Of a stretch of 64,000 bases of DNA, positions 46,898 through 58,276 are shown one piece after another; position 1 is the first letter of the stretch, and each line of letters begins with the position of its first letter. The stretch is taken from the NCBI GenBank assembly GCA_010093485.1, contig MU001515.1, positions 205,518-269,517 on the forward strand. Reading direction: 5' to 3'. The position numbers were made by a program, and so were the translations under genes. The notes beneath the pieces were generated by a model that saw nothing but the letters and a program-made list of their open reading frames with translations, was not told the DNA's origin and did no database searches. The stretch is from Karstenula rhodostoma CBS 690.94 (taxonomy: Eukaryota > Ascomycota > Dothideomycetes > Pleosporales > Didymosphaeriaceae).

Positions 46898-49064
46898 TCA
46901 TTGATACATTGCTCCAACCACCAGTGGTTTCACCGGTTTGCGAGACATCCCGCAATGCTCGAACCCATTTCTGTTACGACGGCCCATCACCCCCCATCTC
47001 AATCTCCCTTTGGCATCAGTCGTATCAATATGACCGATAGGATGACAAGCGGCTGCAATAGCTGCACTACAGCTCCCCACGACAGGCGTCGTTGTTTTGA
47101 GAGGCGTTAACCCCATCCCACAAATAACAACTAGGACAATTCCTGCCGTTTCTAGAAAAATCAACAGAGGAAGCAAGGAGTATCCACATGAGAGTTTGGT
47201 TGCAGGGTTGTCTGCGAGCATTTCCCAGCTGCCTTTGGCGGCATCGGAACCATGGAGCTGTACACTAACCAAGAAGAGCGACTGGGATACAAGCCAGTGA
47301 ATGAATGCGGAAAGTACTGTAAACGGGATGGCGATCCTATAGGGTAGTTGTAGAAAGTATGTGGATCGTTGTTTTCTTTCTCGACCGCTAGATACCTTAA
47401 GACCTTTCCTTTGGAGTGTGTATAATTCCCATTCTCTCGCCAAGCTCCTCAGGGTGAGCAAGCCGTTACAGGAGAAGTAAATCCATGATAGAATGACTTG
47501 GGGCGCGTTTGCTATGATGGCGTTGGTAATAAGTTTCGTAGATGGAATGCGAAGCGTTGTGCGGGTATCGACCTTTCCGAAGCCCAGGGATTGAATCAAT
47601 TTGAATCCTGTTGGTCCCTCGCTCGCTGTCAAAATCTCCTTTGTTGTAGCCTTGAGTCCGCTCACGAACAGCCAAACAACGAACGAAATTACAGAAAGGT
47701 ACCTGTATACCAAAGTTAGCTGATGCAACCCTCAATCCATAGTTGTAAGCCGAGACGTACAGCAAGAGGTATAGTAGCCACCGTGTTCGGCTAGCTGCAC
47801 GGAATCGGTAACGGCAAACTTCCGCGTGTTTTCTCGGCTTATTATACCAAATTCTACTCACTGTACTCTCTCGAAGTTCGTCTATCGAAACCAGGCACCT
47901 ATTCTTGGTATGTTCGTCAGGCCTTATCATGTACGAGGCGATCAAGTCCCCAATACTCATTATTGGGGACCATTCTGCCCAAAGACCAGACTTGTAAAGC
48001 ATACTGAGCATGCACCCGAGTTTAACAGTACTGGCTATAATAACACTGCCAGCTAAAGGCAAACTGAACTGCACCTTGCACCTTTTTAGTTGCCGTTCGC
48101 TGAGACAATAAGTCACTGAAGAATAACCCGTATGTCCAAATTTCCATTCCAGGTTCTTTTTGGACCATTTAGAGCTTTTATCACATCTCATTGAGCCACA
48201 CATCCAATCCTGTGTAGCCCAAGGTCCACCCAATGTTGACACATAGTTCGGCGGGTAACGAGGGTTTGTGCTTGCCAAGAAGAGATTGCCTTTAATTTGA
48301 AACTGAGTGGCGTACGTCTTCAGACACTCCTGGGGATAGAGATCATCGAGTTTGCCATCAGTATACAAATCCCGCATACGACCAATCTCGGCAAGGTCAG
48401 CGGTGGAATTGCCGTGAGCGTCTGGGCTTAAGCTATAGCTCCCGTGGAGGCCGACTTCAATTTCCTCGGAAACCCCCAAGTCAAGGAATGAATCGTGGAT
48501 TAAGAAGGGATAGTAGAGATTTGTACCAATTGACGTGAAGATAACGGAGTTGTAGCTGGCAACGAATTAGCGCTATCAACCTGTTGCCTATATGTTAGAC
48601 GTTGCGTACAAAAGATGAAGAGGGATTGTTGAGACCCCCAACAGCAGGAAGCGCACCTTTCGGCTCTTCGATATCGCCTTGAGATTCCGGTAACTAAGCA
48701 CCCCAACATCTAACCAGGAATGTTTCGCGTGGGCACGATCCAACTCTTCTCTCGTTGGAGCTGACAAACATTGTATACAATAGCTACTTCCACACAGAAG
48801 TATCGTGCTCATAGCATTAATGAATAAATAAGAAATAGTGCTTAACTTGCTCACTGTATCGCATCGACCTTGGTAAAGGATGGGTTGCCAATCCTTCCCC
48901 CAGTTGCCCTGTGAAACCGCCCAAACTCCCAGAATTAGGTTCAGCACGAGGACGACCGCTGATGATATTGTCCAGCACAAAACGGCGAATCTCAATCCTT
49001 GATATTTTCTTCGTATTTTTGTTGGTTTCCGATTCAGCGCGGGGTGTTCTGGGTGCGTTCCCAT
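46898..49064 (-). CDS. DUF6536-family fungal membrane protein (684 aa)
   Basis: Exons complement(46898..47702, 47761..48555, 48610..49064), introns with GTACGC and GTACGT donors joined HLF|YNSV and LLL|YLSV. Family hallmarks: GLRFAVLCWTISSAVVLVLNLIL, INAMSTILLCGSSYCIQCLSAPTREELDRAHA, WLDVGVLSYRNLK, IPLHLLY, PIMSIGDLIASYM, RASRTRW-like segment, SLGFGKVDTRT, KQRSTYFLQLPYR and HWLVSQSLF. Six to eight membrane helices; a long extracellular-type loop with Cys lies between. Role unknown. The start at 49064 follows a minus TATA box (49261-49267); an in-frame ATG further upstream (MECVSSIP) is possible. Composition here is less GC-rich than the flanks. Confidence 0.85.
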
Positions 49065-49260
49065 GTTGAATATTGCGTTGAGTAATATGACAAGCGCACG
49101 GTCAGATCTAGTCTGGAATGGAATCGAGGAAACGCACTCCATATAGAGCAGAAAATAAAGGTATTGGCCGCGTAAGCACTCAGCATAGCCCCACACTTGC
49201 CAATATATGCACTGCAGAATACGAAGCGACATGTACATGCAGCAAGGGGGATTTCAGGGT

Positions 49261-49267
49261 ATTTATA
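49261..49267 (-). promoter_or_regulatory. TATA box of the DUF6536 gene
   Basis: TATAAAT on the minus strand, about 200 bp before the chosen start at 49064. Confidence 0.45.
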
Positions 49268-50115
49268 CATGCGCATGCGGGTTTACGTAGTCATCTTCTG
49301 CAAGAGGCAGGTAACAAACCTAAAGGGGACGAGTCTCTAGGGTCGTTTTTCAGATTGGGCATCGCTGAGCAGTACGAGGCTAGAGAGCAGCACCAGTATA
49401 GTTCGGCCTCGCCTAAATATCCATGCTACACAACTGCATATTCCACAGCGATTCGGGTGAGCCTATCGCATTTCAGATCCATGATTTGCCAGCTTAGAGC
49501 TCTGACGAGGCAATAACATCAGCCTCAATAAGGCAACAGCCCCCACGTTTCACGTCATATTCACATCTGCATATGCTCTATCAATTGATTATGAGCATGC
49601 GAGATTATATCAGTCCATCATGATAGCCTAGATCACGATATGTAACTTAAGATTTCCTTCGCGGTTGTCCCACACGGTTGGGCTAGTCGGCGCCAGAAGC
49701 ACAAACACCTAGGCGTCGACCTTAGAAAGCTCACCTGATCAGATATGACATCCATATCCACTGCATCAAGTTAACCGACCAGTCCAGCCCGTTGTAGTGT
49801 ACCATCATAGGCGGTGAGACGTTCTTTGTTCTTTGACTAGATCGTGCATGTGAAACATGACGTAATCTGATGACTACTCATCTTGATACTTGGATAGCAT
49901 GGTACGAGTCTCTGATCAGCCAGTGACTTCTCAGCTGGGCATTCAGTTTGTGGCTCACTAGCTTTTTTTACGTCTGCAGAACCAATTCACGTTCACATGA
50001 AGGGTAACCGGTCGCTGTTTCCCCTCTCGCACGAATGGCCCGCATCCGTCTTCCGTCGTGCGTGGTCAGAGCTAAGCCTTAGGTAGACTTCTGCGGACGG
50101 GTCCGCGGCTTGGTG

Positions 50116-50122
50116 TATATAG
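50116..50122 (+). promoter_or_regulatory. TATA box of the MARVEL-like gene
   Basis: TATATAG, 98-104 bp before the ATG at 50220. Confidence 0.5.
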
Positions 50123-50219
50123 AGCCTGTGACTTGCTCTCAGATCATGTCCACACCATCTTAACACCATATCCACCCTTCAAATATTAATCAATCCTACG
50201 CCGATTCTATCACACAGCG

Positions 50220-50970
50220 ATGGGAACCGGTTCTAAAGTCATATCTGTCATTCTTCGCCTGGGTGCATTTTGCAGTTCCGTTATTGTCGTGGCCTGCCTA
50301 AGCCGCTTTTTCTACTTGCTCAATCTCGCAAACGCACATGCGAACGGCCGTCTTATCTATGCCGAAGTCATATCCATTCTAGGAGTTATATGTTCCCTAC
50401 TTCTGATTGTGCCTATGAAATACTCATTCTACGCTTTCCCCCTTGATGTTGTATTTTTCATCTGCTCGATCGTAGCGTTTGCGCTTTTAGCAAACGTAAG
50501 TGCTGGCACAATATTACAAGTGCTTGGCTGAATTGCTCCACAGGTAAACAGCTCCTGCTCCTCTGCATGGTACTACGGTTACTGGGGCTTCTATTGGGGT
50601 CGGTTCTGGACGGTCCCCAATGTGACCGTTGCCACCATTGGAACTGCGGGATGTCGAACCTGGCGGGCTATCCTCGCTTTTCTGTTCATTGGTGCCATGT
50701 TTTGGATGTTGAGTGCCATCCTCGTCAGTTCCGCATGGTGCTTGACAAGCGTTCATTATGCTGATACGATGGGTACAGGGAGCCTTTGTTGTTACTGAAC
50801 TCCGCAAGGGACGAAACGTCAGTGACTCTTACAGGACAACGTAAGCAGCACCGACACTACGGTTTGCTCGCACCACATCTCTGACAAACAGCAGAGCCAT
50901 GAAAGAGAAGATTCTTCACAAGAGGTATAACTCGACAAGCACCGATCCTGAGTCTCAGCCCCAGCAGTGA
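50220..50970 (+). CDS. MARVEL-like four-helix membrane protein (197 aa)
   Basis: Exons 50220..50495, 50544..50723, 50779..50840, 50895..50970, all in phase (AN|VNSS, IL|GAFVV, RT|TAMK). Four hydrophobic helices are clear: GAFCSSVIVVACLSRFFYLL, AEVISILGVICSLLLIV, VVFFICSIVAFALL and AILAFLFIGAMFWMLSAIL. The loop before the last has SSCSSAWYYGYWGFYWGRFW, typical of fungal MARVEL proteins, and the tail is a short charged cytosolic end. Such proteins organise plasma-membrane domains in yeast (Nce102/Sur7 neighbours); exact role here unknown. Confidence 0.8.
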
Positions 50971-51762
50971 TGAGACATCAAGTATACCCACCCCAACCAC
51001 CGAAGAGGGTACTCAAGAACAATGTGTGGGATGTTTAGGCGCGTGTTAAGCAAGAGAAAGCGTTTCTTTGACCGGATCCCAGCCTACTTATGATAATCCT
51101 TTATTTGTGCTACATGTTTTTTGGTTTTTGAACCTGTACCTAATACAATGTACTCAGTTTCTAATACGAACGGCTATAAAGCCCTACCCTACAATCTTCG
51201 ATGTTAAGATGTTCGCTGTTAAAAGGTATTTTGACATTTATTAGAATTGCAGGATGAGCGGCCTTGTAGAAGTGACTGTCACTAATTGGCCAGCTTGCGC
51301 AACTCTACGTGGGGTGACATCCCATCGCTCCGGCCTTCGACCACCTGTCGTTAGCAAAAAGATATTGACAGTGGGAAGCCAAGCTGGTCCCTTGACACTT
51401 GACGGTCAATTTACCAACCTCCAACATGAGTTGTAGGGCAGACCAATGAGATCTTCTCGGACACATTCATGTGCGCTGCCGGAATTTCTGGACCGTCTTC
51501 CACATCATTTCATATAATCAAGCATGTTTGCGAACGGAAAGGCGGTCGACGGAAAAGGTTCCGATCTTCTTTTCTGGATCGCATATCTATATACTCAGCC
51601 CCGAAGTGGCGTAGCGGCTAAACCCCGACCCAACCACTTGTCCTGGAGATCAAGCGACCACTATTCATTGTCAAAGGAACCGCATGGTTAGCGCTACAAA
51701 TCTCGCAATCCGGAGCGACAGGCTACCTTTCTATAAAAGCGAGTCGCAACCACGAAGAGCAC
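50971..51762. other. Intergenic, AT-richer
   Basis: About 790 bp, no supported gene. A tRNA A-box-like TGGCGTAGCGG near 51608 lacks a matching B box and acceptor stem. Confidence 0.5.
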
Positions 51763-52376
51763 TTGCGTGTCTACTATGACGGCCTCACTGTGCACGGAGC
51801 CGAAGAGATTCTGACGATGGATTCCTACCGCAATGCATTGGTACATGATATTGGTTCAAATCGCTATGGATGCAGGTTTCGCGCTTTTTCCAGCTATGTC
51901 TCTCCATGGACGCGTTCGAGGTGCGACACCGAGCACAGGTACAACACTAAGCAACCCGTCTGGGCTCCTATGCTATGGTTCTACCCTTCGGCCCTCGCCG
52001 CAGCCTTCGGTCTCCGGATCACCCTTGAATAATAAAGTCATCAAGATTCGGTAGCGATGGTCGCTCCCGGTGTGCTACTGTTAATCTTCGGCTTAGGGCG
52101 CCTCCTCTTCATACCTGCGTTGTTGCGGCATATTATAACCAAGAAGGACACGATCTTCTGGTCCACCCTGTGTACTCTCTCATAGTTCTACCTGCTTCTC
52201 TTTACATATCGAAAAGCGTACGACCATTCATGATATATCTGCTGACAGCAGCAATCACTGTCGCTGCACGTAATCTCCTCGTCGAGTGCAGTGCTTGGAA
52301 CTATGGGAATGATAAAACCGGTGTTGATAAGCTTCCATCTCCAGACTATATGAATCAGATAACCTTTGGTGCTTAG
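51763..52376 (+). pseudogene. Relic of a hydrophobic membrane protein (tentative)
   Basis: Consecutive plus-strand frames encode membrane-like pieces: ILVQIAMDAGFALFPAMSL, then VAPGVLLLIFGLGRLLFIPALLRHII, then YSLIVLPASLYI and FMIYLLTAAITVAARNLLVEC. Stops and frame changes separate them and I found no intron chain. Family unknown. Confidence 0.3.
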
Positions 52377-52898
52377 TATCTAGCAATGGGTATTATATGT
52401 TTAGTGTGTGGTGTATGGTGTCTGTGTTTGAAGTGTGGACCGAGATGATCTCAAAGAGCTGAAGCTGTCGAAGCAGCAACGTTCGAGCGTCCGCGGGATC
52501 TACACGGTAGTTCTAGGTAAGCACGGTATAAGGAGTCACCATGCTGAGTAAAGGCGCAGATGAGCAGATGATTCTCCTCATGTTCATCGAGTGCAACTGA
52601 AACACCGTTAAGATTGACCTGGAATAGCAATGTCAAATTTCAGACATATTCATTTTTCTCGCGTGGCGATGTGATCTCAGAACTCAATGAAGCCAACACT
52701 CACGCGATTCCCAACACACATTCTCCGAAGACATCTTGTACACTGAATTCACCATGACATGTACCCACCAGTCACCTTCTCTCAACGCAACATAACATAC
52801 GTACAAAGCCCCAACAGCAGCTCCCAACCCCCCAACGTGCTGCAATCCAACCACTTTTCCAAACCACCCAAAACGCCACCAAAAAGCGACAAAACCCC
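52377..52898. other. Intergenic region
   Basis: About 520 bp, nothing supported. Confidence 0.5.
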
Positions 52899-53690
52899 AT
52901 GACCAACTCTCCCACAACCCGAGCCACCAACCCCCTCTCCCCCCTCCCCCCCGAAATCCGCCACCTAATCTACGCCGCAGCCTACACCCCCACCCCCCAC
53001 CACCACGTCCCCCTTACCCCTAACCCCCCAACCCCACCCCCCTGGCTCCCCCCCATCTGCGCTCTCAACCGCGCAACCCACCTCGACGCAGCCCTCTGGT
53101 TCATCACCGCCACCCGCTTCACCATCGCCCTCCCCTCCGCCTCCCAAACCCTCACGCACTTCTCCGCCTTCCTGGCCACCTTCCCGGGCACCTCCGCCTT
53201 CGACGCCATCCGCCGTCTCAAAGTCGCGTATTTCGACGTCGACATCCGGGCGCAGGAGCGTGCCGCGCTGTGGGATTTTCTGGGTATTTGTGCTGGGGTG
53301 AGGGAGTTGGCGGTGGAGTTTCGGGTGATGAATTTGCTGGGGAAGGGGGTGAGTTGTTGGGATGTTGTCGGGAGTGATCTTAGTCAGGGGGAGGTGGATG
53401 GTATGGAGTATTTGCGGGCGCTGGGGGATGTGGTTGAGGCGTGTGGGGTGGATAGGTTGTTTGAGGTTGGGGTGGGTAGTTTGAGGACTGTGTATTTGGA
53501 TGTTTGGCCGATGATGATGGGGGATGGGGAGGGAGAAGGGACGCGTAGGGATGTGGTTAGGTTGACGGCGATGCCGTTGGTTGAGGAGTTGGCGGGGTAT
53601 TTGAGGGAGGGGTTTGGGGCTAGGGGACGGGAGGTGGATGTTGTGATTAGGGAGTTGTTTGTGTCGGGGATGAGGTTGAGGGAAAATTGA
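52899..53690 (+). CDS. 2EXR/F-box-like fungal protein (263 aa)
   Basis: A single exon. The N-terminal LSPLPPEIRHLIYAAAY is the 2EXR core, followed by ICALNRATHLDAALWFITATRF, the region that in relatives reads as a residue-poor LRVSRQIRxE segment. The rest is helical with conserved-looking blocks (FDAIRRLKVAYFDVD, WDFLGICAGVRELAVEFRV). The coding strand is extremely C-rich to about 53240 and then switches to G/T-rich for the rest of the ORF, with no stop or frame change. Function unknown. Confidence 0.7.
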   Translation: MTNSPTTRATNPLSPLPPEIRHLIYAAAYTPTPHHHVPLTPNPPTPPPWLPPICALNRATHLDAALWFITATRFTIALPSASQTLTHFSAFLATFPGTSAFDAIRRLKVAYFDVDIRAQERAALWDFLGICAGVRELAVEFRVMNLLGKGVSCWDVVGSDLSQGEVDGMEYLRALGDVVEACGVDRLFEVGVGSLRTVYLDVWPMMMGDGEGEGTRRDVVRLTAMPLVEELAGYLREGFGARGREVDVVIRELFVSGMRLREN

Positions 53691-53803
53691 GCAGTCGACC
53701 CGGGATTAATGTCACGGTCTGGTTGGGTTGGTCGTTTAGGGTTGCTCAGTAAGCGCACGTCACTTATTTCAGAAGTTCACATATTCTTTCTTGGGATATT
53801 TCA

Positions 53804-54448
53804 TTACTTTGCTCCTCGGAACCAACTGCGAACACCGGCAAAACACCCAACGCTGCTGAGATCTTCACTCCCCCCGGATCCAGAAGCATTGTCGCGCTCT
53901 CCCGGATCCTCGCCCCCATGTGAAATTGTTCGGGTCGCTCGTGGTCGCCCTAAGCGACATGCATCGCACCGCGATACCCTTTTGTCCACGGGAGTCCCAT
54001 CAGGAAAACAAAGCTGGCCCAAGCTGTCATCGCCAATGGTGTTGTTGGTATGCCGAACGCCGATTCGTTGGTACCGTATCGGCTTTCCAGTAAGAGAAGT
54101 CTCGCAGTACTTTCCCTCTTGGACGATGGGGCAAGGAGCGATATGGGACCAGGCTCTATGCGGACAGTCTGGCCACTTGACGTATCGTAAAGTACACATT
54201 GAAAATTGGTTTTTGTGAGCGGAAACAGGGCGAGATATACGGTACCAAGCTGTGGACACCGCGTGTTCAGGTCGGTGTATTGTCGCTTTCGATGCGTGTC
54301 AAAGTCGGGTTGTTGGTAAGCCTCAAAGTCGTGCTCCAGCCCAAGAGCAGAAGCACAGTACAACAACCCTAGAATACAATGCTACGTGGCGGTCAGTTTG
54401 CAGTACCCCTCCAAAGAATACAGTCAACGCACCTAGAACACACAACAT
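53804..54448 (-). CDS. Candidate small secreted protein, model uncertain
   Basis: A 16-nt first exon (54433..54448, MLCVL) with donor GTGCGT can join acceptor TTCTAG at 54369 to give MLCVLGLLYCASALG, a signal-peptide-like start. The frame then runs EHDFEAYQQPDFDT...RCPQL. Downstream, either the same frame continues to 53950 or an intron (donor GTATAT near 54236) shifts to a Cys-richer frame ending at 53804 (KYCETSLTGKP, GQLCFPDGTPVDKR, CDACRLGR). The start is only 20 bp from the stop of the next gene, which weakens the case. Confidence 0.3.
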
Positions 54449-54467
54449 AGAGAACAAGCAGTATCGG

Positions 54468-54710
54468 TCACTTCAGCCAGTCCGGCCTCTCCTTCACCTT
54501 GCCCCCGCCCCACGTCTTCTTCTCCTGCTTCTTGTCCCTCTCTTGGCACCAATGGCACTTGCCGGGGAACTTCAAATCGTTCCAGTAGATCTCCACATCC
54601 TCGCACACCGCGTTGACGTCCGGGTGGAGCGCTCGCTCACAGAATTCGATGTCACCGTCAGCGTACACGTGTGGGCAATCGGTGTACCCGGTCTTTGCTT
54701 GTTTGCACAT
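54468..54710 (-). CDS. Small cysteine-containing protein (80 aa)
   Basis: A single exon, ATG at 54710. Cysteines in MCKQ, TDCPH, EFCER, AVCED and KCHWCQE, with a His nearby, resemble small fungal proteins with paired zinc-binding positions. The Lys-rich end (RDKKQEKKTWGGGK) argues against secretion. No named family. Confidence 0.5.
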   Translation of the reverse strand: MCKQAKTGYTDCPHVYADGDIEFCERALHPDVNAVCEDVEIYWNDLKFPGKCHWCQERDKKQEKKTWGGGKVKERPDWLK

Positions 54711-55659
54711 TGTTGACGGCTTAGTCTTGTTTGTGTGCTTCGGGTTGTTTGATTTGGTGTGCGGTGCTGTTTTGGTGACGCGGATATCGTGTTGACGATA
54801 AGACTGTCGCCCACGAAATGGCGCTCCACGCGTGACGGTATGCGTGTTTGTCTACTGCTGCTGCTCTGGGAATTGATCACTCATGTGCTCACTGTGATCT
54901 TTCTGACGGGCAATATCGATCGCACGGTAGAAGCGCGCAGACCCGTGACTTGTTGACGCTCGTGGTTGAAGAACCAACGAGTATGTCCGAAACAGGAAGG
55001 CACGATGTTTGGACCCAGGTGAAGACAGAGCATACCATCATGGTACCCACAACCTCTTCCGATCGCCCTTCTGGCGATTCATTGAATTGTTTGCATACTC
55101 GTTCGGCGACAGCAGCAGTTCCAGCGCATGTGCGACCCCGGACGAGAGGTTGGTGGCCACCTTTGTTCGTAGCATCACAAAGCGAAGGGCGTTCGATCCG
55201 CGCCTTGGGGTCTCTGTCTTTCGAAGAGGTCTGCCTTTCTTGCCGTACCTCCAGACCAACCGTTGGTAAACCACTCACTTCCGAGTGCCTCCTGGCGGGA
55301 CCGGAACGCGAAACGTGAACTTTCCCCGAACATCCTCAGGGTCGTTCTCCAAACATTCCTTGCAGAGGGACGATGGTGATTCACTGCGACATTTTTCATC
55401 GATTAGATCTTAGCCACGTGCGACCTCGTGCGTCGTCCACGCGGGTTCCGCAAACGGCATCGCATTCTCGTTTCCCTTGCGTATCGATAACGCATCTCAC
55501 CATCCCGTTCTGACACGTCTTTCAATTCCAACCCTTGACACCCTCCACATACCAGCAGTCTCTCAGGCGACAAGCGACCCTCGACGCTTCGCATACATTG
55601 CGGCAGTGATCTAGATCGTAAGATAGCCAGAGTGTGTTCAGGGATTCCGCCTATCAGCG
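54711..55659. other. Intergenic region
   Basis: About 950 bp with several overlapping ORFs on both strands and no conserved pattern. One minus ORF (55403-55666) could be a second exon of the next feature, but the phase does not join cleanly. Confidence 0.4.
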
Positions 55660-55887
55660 TTAGCAAATCTCCTCACACATCCCACGACGGAACGAAAGGA
55701 AACGTACAATCTTCTGCGGACTCGGCTTCTCCGGATCATCGCTCATAGGATGCGGTGCAAAGTTGCCCTGTTGCGCATCTTCCGCCAACCGCAAGAAACT
55801 CCAGTACAGCAGACGGAGGAGGGTGTAGATGAGCGAGAGCACAAGGAGGACGTGCAGGACACGGCCGAGAAGATGTCTGCCCTTCAT
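55660..55887 (-). CDS. Possible small single-pass membrane protein
   Basis: From ATG 55887 the frame begins MKGRHLLGRVLHVLLVLSLI with one clear membrane helix, followed by a polar tail (SDDPEKPSPQKI). A GTACGT donor after PQKI suggests splicing, but the downstream frame (GGIPEHTLAILRSR) is out of phase with the nearest acceptor. Tentative. Confidence 0.3.
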   Translation of the reverse strand: MKGRHLLGRVLHVLLVLSLIYTLLRLLYWSFLRLAEDAQQGNFAPHPMSDDPEKPSPQKIVRFLSFRRGMCEEIC

Positions 55888-56567
55888 TGCGCTCGAGATG
55901 GCGACTGTCACTGAGATGGAAATGGAAAACGTTGCCGACGCTGACGCGTTCGACGCCTGCTGAGGCTGCTGCCAAGATGTGGGTACGGGGTCGTGCTTGC
56001 CTTCGGACCGTTAGGATGCGAGAAGTCATCATTGCCGCTGTTATCGACGGCATATGTGCACTTTTGTCTATGCTCTGGGTCTGTATCTGCATCATGCGCG
56101 TTGAGATTGGCGGATGTGACACAGGCGTGCAGATACTCCAAGGCTTGTGGTATGTCACGTGATGTTGATATACCCGTCTATGGACCCGATTTGCACATCG
56201 CAGAGGGCTTGCATGGTGATATGCAGCGTGTTAGGAGCAGATGAGCGCCTATAATTATTTACAAACTACGTCACGAAATCCCAGAGATACCCTCCCCATC
56301 CAACCACCGAACTCCCTACACCTCCACATCTAGCCCTTCTCCGCAGCAGTCCAGACCAAAGCACGGTACGTCACAGATGGGATCAAAGGGATTTGCTTCA
56401 TGCTCGGGATGGGATAGTAGGCTCTAGGACTGGGAATTGAGACTAGATGACATGCGGGGATAGAGGCGAATCGATTGTCTAGGAATAGTGTACCAATGGG
56501 TGCAAGAATTCAAGGCCCAAACGCGTCCTCGAATGCTTGAAGCGACAATAAGACAGTCGACGACCGA
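55888..56567. other. Intergenic region
   Basis: About 680 bp, no supported feature. Confidence 0.5.
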
Positions 56568-57350
56568 CTACCCGGAGACGGCTGCGGCGATCATCATGAA
56601 CTGCACCGTTCTCCTGCGATCAATCTCCTTCTTCAGCATCAGCAGTACCGTCGCAATGACGAGCTCTTCGCTAATGCCCTCCTTACCACCAACATGCTGC
56701 CCCACCACGAGCTCGCCACCATTGCCCGCGCTGCCGCTCTTGCTCCCGGGCGTCCCTGTCTCTCCGTTCCTGATCAGCACCGCTAACCTCGTGCCATTCA
56801 TGGTCAGCACCAGCGCCGTCCCCCTCTTCCCGTGCTCCCCGAATCCCATCTCCTTCTTGTACTCCCACTCGAAGGTGCGGCCGTCGTGAAGCAAGAACAT
56901 CTGCGCCCGCGACGTCCACTTCGACACCGTCTTGATTATGTTATGCTCGCCTTCCCCTGCATCCACGCGTCGGAGGACGGGATCCTTGCCCGGGCCGAAG
57001 AAGTACTGCGTCGCGATGCTCAGGTGGCCCTCGGCATCGGTCAGCACGCAGTTGCCGGAGCTGCGCCGCTCGCGTGCAGACTGGTATGCGATGCTGCCAT
57101 CCAAGTTGTTGATGCTGGTGACGAGCTCGGAGGATGGGGCGGGCAGGCGCAGGACGGGCAGGCCTTTTGCGTGGACGTGGTACGATTTGGCCGGCGTGAA
57201 GGCAGGCTCGGCGCCGTCGATTGTGGTGCCGCTGACGATGGACGCGGTATCGGCGGCAACGAGCTCTTTCTTGTCTTGGTCGCTCAACCGAGCAATGTCG
57301 ACAGGTGGCTTCTCGTCCAGCTGCTGCGCTGTGAGGGTCGTGGTGCTCAT
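56568..57350 (-). CDS. Conserved fungal protein, possible tubby/LURP-one-like fold (260 aa)
   Basis: A single exon, ATG at 57350. After a ~50-residue polar lead come strand-rich segments arranged as in tubby C-terminal-like proteins: SYHVHAKGLPVLRLP, LSIATQYFFGPGKDPVLRRV, KWTSRAQMFLLHDGRTFEWEYKKE, TALVLTMNGTRLAVLIRNGE. A final hydrophobic helix follows (ELVIATVLLMLKKEIDRRR). Such proteins bind phospholipid in other kingdoms; no direct evidence here. Fold call is moderate, function unknown. Confidence 0.75.
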   Translation of the reverse strand: MSTTTLTAQQLDEKPPVDIARLSDQDKKELVAADTASIVSGTTIDGAEPAFTPAKSYHVHAKGLPVLRLPAPSSELVTSINNLDGSIAYQSARERRSSGNCVLTDAEGHLSIATQYFFGPGKDPVLRRVDAGEGEHNIIKTVSKWTSRAQMFLLHDGRTFEWEYKKEMGFGEHGKRGTALVLTMNGTRLAVLIRNGETGTPGSKSGSAGNGGELVVGQHVGGKEGISEELVIATVLLMLKKEIDRRRTVQFMMIAAAVSG

Positions 57351-58276
57351 TGCGCTTCAAGCAACGATTTCGGGACTGTTGCCTTCGGATCTGCGATGCG
57401 TAAGTGCTGTAGGTCAGTGCGGATCATCTCCATGGCGGCATCATGCGCATCTTTGTACGCGTCTTCAAGACAATAAAAGCACCGTAGAATCGCCATGTCG
57501 CGCTCACTTGTACAATGCGGAGGCGGGCGGGAGGCGCGTGTGAGGTTGACTTGGCGGCACTGACGTAGTAAGCCCTCGTATTCGTCGCATTCGCTGTTTC
57601 AAACTCGTCTCATTGGCTGCCGGTCAGCGCACAACACGGCGCGTCTCGCAGGTGGAGGCAGTGTCGCCCATCTCACCACTTGGACACCAAGCGTCGCCGA
57701 CAAGTTACGCCATCTCGGATTTGTAGGTGGCTGAGTGTTGAGCTGCTATGACGCTGGCTTCCGTGGCCCTCGCGGGTAGCAGGAAAAGGAGGAAGGGAAA
57801 GAGCAAGGGAAGATGCACAGCGACGTGAAGAGCAAAATGGTCACGTCTCCTTACTCCGCAGTGCGATCACTTGCCCACTGAAGTATGTGAATCAGAATCG
57901 CGATAGAACAACGCAGAGCCTCCACACGAGTGCGAGGATGCAGGAACCATACCATACCGGGACAACAGGTGCGCCTTCAAAGCAGTTCGAAAGAGCACAT
58001 GACCATCATGTGTGCACGTCGATTGGGCGTGACTTCCCTACCCGCGCGCGGTAGTACTTTCCTTCAGCAGAGAAGCCAGCTCAACACTTTCGCCGACCGC
58101 ACGCCTCTCCCCTCACCCACACTCACCTCGAGCTCCATCTCCTCGCTCGTGAGTCCTGCGACATGGGCGGTGGTAAGAACGCCACTCGTGCGAAGGCACT
58201 CATTCGCCCACAATATCTGCACAGCGCTTCCCTTATCCCTTCACCGCCCTCCACAATACTCCAATTGCCTAACAAG
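57351..58276. other. Divergent promoter region
   Basis: About 925 bp between the tubby-like gene and the MYND gene. An in-frame ATG at 58163 could extend the MYND gene upstream. Confidence 0.5.

Larger units (their letters stand above)
49065..50219. other. Divergent promoter region of two membrane-protein genes
   Basis: 1.15 kb between DUF6536 and MARVEL-like genes, with a TATA element near each end. No supported ORF. Confidence 0.55.

Noticed and set aside
51600..51680. tRNA-like A box TGGCGTAGCGG
   Set aside because: No B box (GGTTCRANYCC) and no complementary acceptor stem downstream.
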